Positions 58,612 through 64,000 of a stretch of DNA of 64,000 nt are shown here, piece by piece. Positions within the stretch are counted from its first letter, which is position 1. The number at the start of each line of letters is the position of its first letter. The stretch is from NCBI GenBank assembly GCA_026120185.1, contig JANUWF010001617.1, positions 806,001 to 870,000 on the forward strand, written 5' to 3'. The stretch is from Voacanga thouarsii. Lineage: Eukaryota > Streptophyta > Magnoliopsida > Gentianales > Apocynaceae. Below the pieces are notes generated by a model. The model saw only the letters and a list, made by a program, of their open reading frames with translations, did no database searches and was not told where the DNA came from. The position numbers were made by a program, and so were the translations under genes.

Positions 58612-59788
58612 ATTAGAGTAGATCACAATGTTAATATTTGAACTTATAAATTCTTTATAAAACTTAAAAATTATATTTATATTTATAAATAAATAAATAT
58701 AATATCAATTTAAGTATATCCAATAAATTTCAAAATTTATTGTGATAAGACCGTAGTTGTATAAGTAAATCATGCTCGAAGATGACATCTCTGTCATAAA
58801 CCAAGCCTCTAGAAGACAATAGTTTGGCATCCAAGGATTTCATTTCAATTTTTTTTTTTTTTCCAAATCTAACCTCAAACACAGACTTAAATCAAAGACT
58901 ACGAAGACATTAGACAATAATTCAACCCCACCTTGACTGCTCAGATCTTACAAAATCACCCTTGAAATATTAATAACCTTAAATATATAAATATATAATA
59001 CTTTATATCATCCCAAACAAATAAATTCACAAAAAGAAAGTTGGACTTTATAAATAATATATATATATATAATTGAATGTATTATTATAAAATATTAGTC
59101 TTATTTTTTAAATATTTTTTTATACATATATTTTTATAATTAATTTTTTTAATAGTATGTCGTAAAATAGTATGAGTTTATTCAATAATTCTTCATCATC
59201 ATATATTATATCGAATTTCAATCGTGATAAAATAATTTAAGTTTTTCAACAAAATTATTTACCCGGGAACTGAATAAGGTAGCATTAAAAATTATTTACC
59301 TTTATCCATCGCTATAAATCATGGTTAGGTGATATTCCCCGACAGCGGGCGAATCCGTCCACCAAGATTAATGTACAATATCATCCAAATTCCCAACCAA
59401 GGTGCCCCGAAGCAACGAGTCTAGAGCAAAGGAAAGAAGAACAAAACTAGTATTATGATACGACAAGGGGGAAAAAGAGACAAGAGCCACTCTCTTCGCA
59501 GTTGCCCCCCGGTTTTTCTGCAAATTCGCCTTAGAACACACCCACCACTAACAATTTTCGTTGCTTCAATCTCCCACAACCATAATCATCTCAAAATTCC
59601 CAGTATACTCCTAAAGTTCATTTGACTCCAAGTCCATTGTAGCGGAATCAGCGGTCAGTGTTTACAGCCTCTTGCTATCTAGTCTTTAATGCTCAATGTG
59701 ATCTTCAATTTCATTTTTGTTCCAGCTGTTGTTTTTGGTAGTTTAATTGTATCTATGTGTTGGTATTTGCACCATTTTAGGAAAAAGA
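58612..59788 (+). promoter_or_regulatory. Upstream region and 5' untranslated exon of the FRS gene
   Basis: 58612-59300 is AT-rich intergenic DNA. 59330-59760 is richer in C and holds the probable 5' untranslated exon. The acceptor ACCATTTTAG ends at 59780, eight bases before the start codon, so a 5' untranslated intron is likely, with a donor perhaps near 59654. No TATA box is clear. Confidence 0.4.
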
Positions 59789-62700
59789 ATGGATTTTGAG
59801 CCATTAGGAATGGGGAATGACGTGATTGAATTTGACATGATGAATCTTGGTGTCGGAGAAGACACCGTTGACATTGAGCACCCTGTGGACGAGGTTGATG
59901 ATAAACCCTTTATAAACCCTTTTCACGGTAGTGTTGATGATGGGACTGTTAGCAGCAATGGTGGTAATACTCGGGAATTGTCTGTTCTTGAGGCCGATAC
60001 TAATCTTGAACCCTACGAGGGAATGGAAATTGAGTCTGAGGAAGCTGCCAAAGCTTTTTATAATTCCTATGCACGTAGAGTAGGTTTTAGTACTCGGGTA
60101 AGTATGTCTAGGAGGTCTAGGCGTGATGGAGCTATCATACAGCGATCCTTTGTTTGTGCAAAAGAAGGATTTCGAGTAGAGAAGGATAAGCCAGGGAATG
60201 AAGGAGCTAGGGTTAAACGGCCTAGGGCTGAAACTAGGGTAGGGTGTAAGGCAATTTTGGTGGTTAAAATTCAGGAATCAGGTAGATGGGTTGTGTCAAG
60301 TTTTGTGAAAGAGCACAATCATGAGCTCGTTCCACCTGATAAGGTGCATTGTCTACGCTCACACCGGCATGTTTCTGGGCCAGCCAAGTCGTTGATTGAT
60401 ACCCTGCAGGGTGCTGGTATTGGTCCTAGTGGCATAATGTCAGCTTTGATAAAAGAGTATGGAGGGATTAGTAATGTTGGATTTACAGAGCGTGATTGTA
60501 GGAACTATATGAGAAGTAGTAAACAGAGAACTCTTGGGGGTGATACTCAGATTCTATTGGATTATTTGAAACATAAGCATTTGGAGAATCCTGCTTTCTT
60601 CTATGCTGTGCAGGGAGATGAGGATCAGTATATGAGCAATATCTTTTGGGCAGACCCAAAGGCTCGGAGTAACTATAGTTATTTTGGTGATACTGTGACA
60701 TTTGATACTACTTATAGGTCCAACAGGTATAGATTGCCATTTGCCCCATTTACAGGGATAAATCATCATGGGCAGCCTGTATTGTTTGGTTGTGCACTTC
60801 TTCTAAACGAGTCTGAGGAATCTTTTGTTTGGCTATTTCAAACCTGGCTCATGGCAATGTCGGGAAAGCCGCCTGTCTCAATTACGACCCATCATGATCG
60901 TGTGATACGGTTGGCAGTCACCCATGTTTTACCTGAAGTGCGCCATAGATTCTGCAGGTGGCATATTTTCAAGGAATGTCAAGAGAAGTTGTCCCACATG
61001 CTTTCTGAAAGCGCAAGTTTTGAAGTGGAGCTACATAAAGGTGTTAACTTGACTGAATCAATTGAAGAGTTTGAATCTTATTGGTTCTCCCTTATCGACA
61101 GATATGCTCTACGAGAAAATGAGTGGCTTCAATCTATTTATGCTGATCGCAGACAGTGGGTTCCTGTGTACTTGAGGGACACTTTCTTTGCGGAAATGTC
61201 TATCACACAATGTAGTGACAGCATGAATTCTTTCTTTGATGGATATGTTAATGCATCAACAACAATCCAATTATTTGTTAAGCAGTATGAAAAGGCTCTG
61301 GAGAGCCGCCACGAGAAAGAAGTTAGAGCAGATTATGATGCCATGAATACTGCCCCTGTTCTGAAGACCCCGTCACCTATGGAGAAGCAAGCAGCTGAGG
61401 TCTACACTCGGAAGCTATTTACGAAATTTCAAGAAGAGTTGGTAGAAACTCTTACCTTCTTGGCCACAAAAATAGAGGATGAGGAGGACTTTTCCACCTA
61501 TCAGGTTGCCAAATTTGGAGACGCTAATTATGTGCACTCCGTTAAGTACAATGTCAGAGAAATGCGAGGAAACTGCAGCTGCCAGATGTTTGAGTTTTCT
61601 GGTCTTCTTTGCAGACATATATTGTCAGTCTTTAGGGTTACAAATGTTCTTACGCTACCACCTTACTATGTTCTAAAACGATGGACTAGAAATGCCAAAA
61701 GTGGTCTAATATTGGTGGAACGGATCAACGATCTTTTTAATGGTTCTAGAGAATCTCTTACTGCCAGATATAATAATCTTCGTCTTGAGGCCCTGAAATA
61801 TGTCGATGAAGGTGTGGCGACTGTTGAAATTTATAATGTGGCAGTCGATGCTTTGCGAGAGGCAGCAAACAAAGTTTCTCTGGCTAAAAAGAGTGGAGGG
61901 AAATTTTCAATTTGCAATGAAAGTAGCAAGGAGGATTTTCCTAATGTTGAGCATCAAGAAAATGGCACTGATGGAGATCATCCATTTAGTTTGGTTAGTC
62001 TTCTCCTGTTGTTTGGATTAGTTTCTTGATGCCTGTTTTCCTTGTCCCTGATCTTTTTTTTTTCACTTATCTACCATTTCATATGTCTCTTGAATTTTGC
62101 ATAGAAGAGTAGGATATATACTTGCTCTAATGTAGAACAGGTGAGAAGCTTCTCCCTTGGACATGCGTGATTTTCTTGTCATTAATCTTTTGTTGGTTGT
62201 GAATTGAGAAATGAGTTTTTTTTTTTTTTTCCTTTTGTTTATTTCTTTTTGTGTGGGAGCAGGAATAACCCTTTGTGGACATATCCAGTATCGGGTTAAT
62301 CCCAGTATTATATGCCAGCTTCTACTAGTTAGATAAGTTGTATCATATAATGGCTTTACCAGCAGCATTCTGATCCATGTTAGCTGAATTGACGTATAAA
62401 ATTTAGAAGCATAAACTCTTTGACACCTACTATTGAGTCTAGCATTCTTCTTAGCTAAAATCTTGCTTTTTAGCTTTATATTTTAACGGCTTTGTTGCCA
62501 TAACGGCTTTATGTGTTACCTGTGTCGACCACAATTCTCTTCTCTGATTGTGGATTGCCTCAGCAACCATATTTAATTGGTGTATGTGTTGCTTCAATGG
62601 CCATGTGTTTGATAGCATGCTTTTGTCTCCCCATATTGTACTTATTTTGGTGGTGATGTGTTATATTTTCAACAGAATCAATGCACTTTGCTGCTTCAAG

Positions 62701-62924
62701 TTTCGGTTTTGAATCAATGTCTTTGATTTTTTTATGTTTTTCTTTCTTTGCTTTAGGATGAACAGGATAAGAAAATACAGAAACTCGAGAGGCAGCTTGA
62801 TCGTGCTCGGCGGAAATGTGAAATATACAGATCTAACTTACTTTCAGTCCTGAAAGATATTGAGCAGCAAAAACTGCAGTTGACAGTTAAAGTCCAAAAT
62901 ATTAGGTTGGGTGTGAAAGATTAA
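59789..62924 (+). CDS. FRS5: FAR1-RELATED SEQUENCE transcription factor, FRS5-like
   Basis: Exon 1 (59789-61993) encodes 735 residues. It has an acidic N-terminus, then a FAR1 DNA-binding domain at about 80-175 (EEAAKAFYNSYARRVGFSTR ... FVCAKEGFR ... WVVSSFVKEHNHEL). The MULE-type DDE core follows at about 285-420 (DTVTFDTTYRSNRYRLPF, GQPVLFGCALLLNE). The SWIM zinc finger is CSCQMFEFSGLLCRHI at about 595-610. A donor at 61994 and an acceptor before 62757 join in phase to a last exon (62757-62924) with a heptad-rich helix (KKIQKLERQLDRARRK, NLLSVLKDIEQQKLQL). A 36-nt in-frame microexon at 62105-62140 is possible. FRS proteins are nuclear regulators derived from MULE transposases. The ATG at 59789 is chosen because upstream in-frame codons lie before the 59780 acceptor. 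His replaces the second catalytic Asp (60890). Confidence 0.93.
62105..62140 (+). other. Candidate 36-nt microexon of the FRS gene
   Basis: Preceded by TTTTGCATAG and followed by GTGAGAAG. It is in phase with both flanking exons and has no stop, adding 12 residues. It could equally be intron. Confidence 0.45.
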
Positions 62925-64000
62925 ATGGCCGTTTGAGAAAACTCTCTTCTCTCTCTCTGTTGCATTCGTATCAACTGTGTGGTCTTAACATGTGACGTGG
63001 TTTAGTCAATGGATAGCCTGATTCAGCATATAGACATGTAAGTCCTGTAGTAATTGGCGCTTGTGCTCCTGGGATGAAGTTACTAGCGAAATTATTGAGT
63101 GGTTACTGCCAAATTGATTACATTTGGCTTAAAATGTCCTTCAGGCCTCTAGACTTAGCTTGTGGTTAAATGCCTACGTAAGTCGGTAACATTCTTGAAC
63201 TTAGGATGCGGTGTTATGGTATATTTCATAGTCTGTAGCCGTCTTTCAATGTTTGAAGTTTTGACATCAATGTTAGGAGATTCTTTTCACCGTATGTCCC
63301 AGCTCTGTAGGATGAATTCTCTGCATCAGAAAGAAGACCACACGGGCCTTTTCGCTTGTTTCTACAATTCACCCTTGGCATCATATCTTCCTTGTGTTAG
63401 AACATGGACTTTGCACCAAGCTTCAAGAAGAAAACTGTCATCTACGACAAAGGGCTCAATCCAAGTCTCTCAGAGTGGTCCAAAACGAAAGATCATAAAG
63501 CAGGAAGGAGATTTTGGCCCTGATGAAGTTATAATATGAACTTCAGGAGAATTTGAAGATGCAAGTTCTGCAGATCTGTGGCGTGGTCTAACTAGTTTTG
63601 AATCTTGATATTCAAAACTGATAAATATCCATAATTGCAACGCATATTTGAGGAGAAACCTTATTGTCAAACCATCAGCACCGTATACTCGAAGCAACTC
63701 CATTTACTAGTGATTCTTTTGAAGAGAATCAGTAAAAGTTACATGACCCATTGCACAAATATGGAAGGCATATTGTAATTGACTCGGACGTAAAGATAGA
63801 AAGTTGAAAATGACGTTACATATCAGATGAAGAAACCCATGCGATTTGTGTGTTATTTTAACCAACGGGATTTACCTCGCGTGCACTCGTGGCTGCTGCA
63901 GTTTCCGTTGTTATACGCTAAAGAATTCCCAACTGAAGATCAGGACAACCAACCCTAGCTTTATGCCGTTCAAAGAGATCTTTAAGTGCCCCCACAAACT
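62925..64000 (+). other. 3' flank of the FRS gene
   Basis: Probably the 3' untranslated region followed by intergenic DNA. The frame at 63162-63539 has no recognisable domain; its last third is hydrophilic (QSGPKRKIIKQEGDF) and might be a small exon, but nothing supports this. I see no further gene start. Confidence 0.35.

Noticed and set aside
59747..59788. Upstream in-frame ATG extending the FRS protein by 14 residues
   Set aside because: A strong acceptor (ACCATTTTAG) lies between it and the ATG at 59789, so the upstream ATG is probably in a 5' untranslated intron.
63162..63539. 125-residue frame downstream of the FRS gene
   Set aside because: No domain, poor start context, and within the expected 3' untranslated region.

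Overview
This is plant nuclear DNA, most likely from a dicot with a repeat-rich, AT-rich genome. The evidence is intron-containing plant gene families (PIN-LIKES, FAR1-RELATED, RWP-RK), plant-type Ty1/copia, Ty3/gypsy, hAT and MULE elements, and no bacterial-type gene organisation. The species cannot be fixed from the sequence alone. Only about the last 10 kb is ordinary genic DNA; the first 54 kb is nested transposable elements.

Layout. 1-4808: a minus-strand Ty1/copia element (copy A) cut by the window edge. 4809-5442 and 14773-16139: probably two halves of one older LTR, split by a second minus-strand copia element (5443-14772) with 1.84-kb LTRs. 16140-26388: a plus-strand LTR-internal-LTR-internal-LTR tandem (copies B and C) of the same family as copy A. 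In B and C the end of gag, protease and integrase have been replaced by a host gene fragment in antisense orientation. That fragment is an RKD-type RWP-RK transcription factor gene with its introns. 28228-33422: a hAT element with a BED-finger transposase pseudogene. 33423-about 37092: gag-protease part and leader/LTR of a minus-strand Ty3/gypsy element. 37093-53908: a second minus-strand gypsy element whose left LTR carries a small TRIM-like element and a possible MITE, and whose right LTR is interrupted by a 9-kb MULE (44773-53787) carrying a MURA-like transposase and a plant-mobile-domain (PMD) gene, both decayed.

Host genes. 54299-57345: an apparently intact ten-exon PIN-LIKES (PILS) auxin carrier gene, whose upstream DNA is transposon from about 390 bp before the start codon. 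57866-58611: a possible MITE. 59789-62924: an apparently intact FRS5-like FAR1-RELATED SEQUENCE gene, itself a domesticated MULE transposase.

The most notable feature is the copia lineage carrying an antisense, intron-bearing RKD gene in two tandem, independently decayed copies. Antisense orientation explains how introns could survive retrotransposition through the element's own RNA, and it makes sense/antisense RNA to a host reproductive regulator possible.
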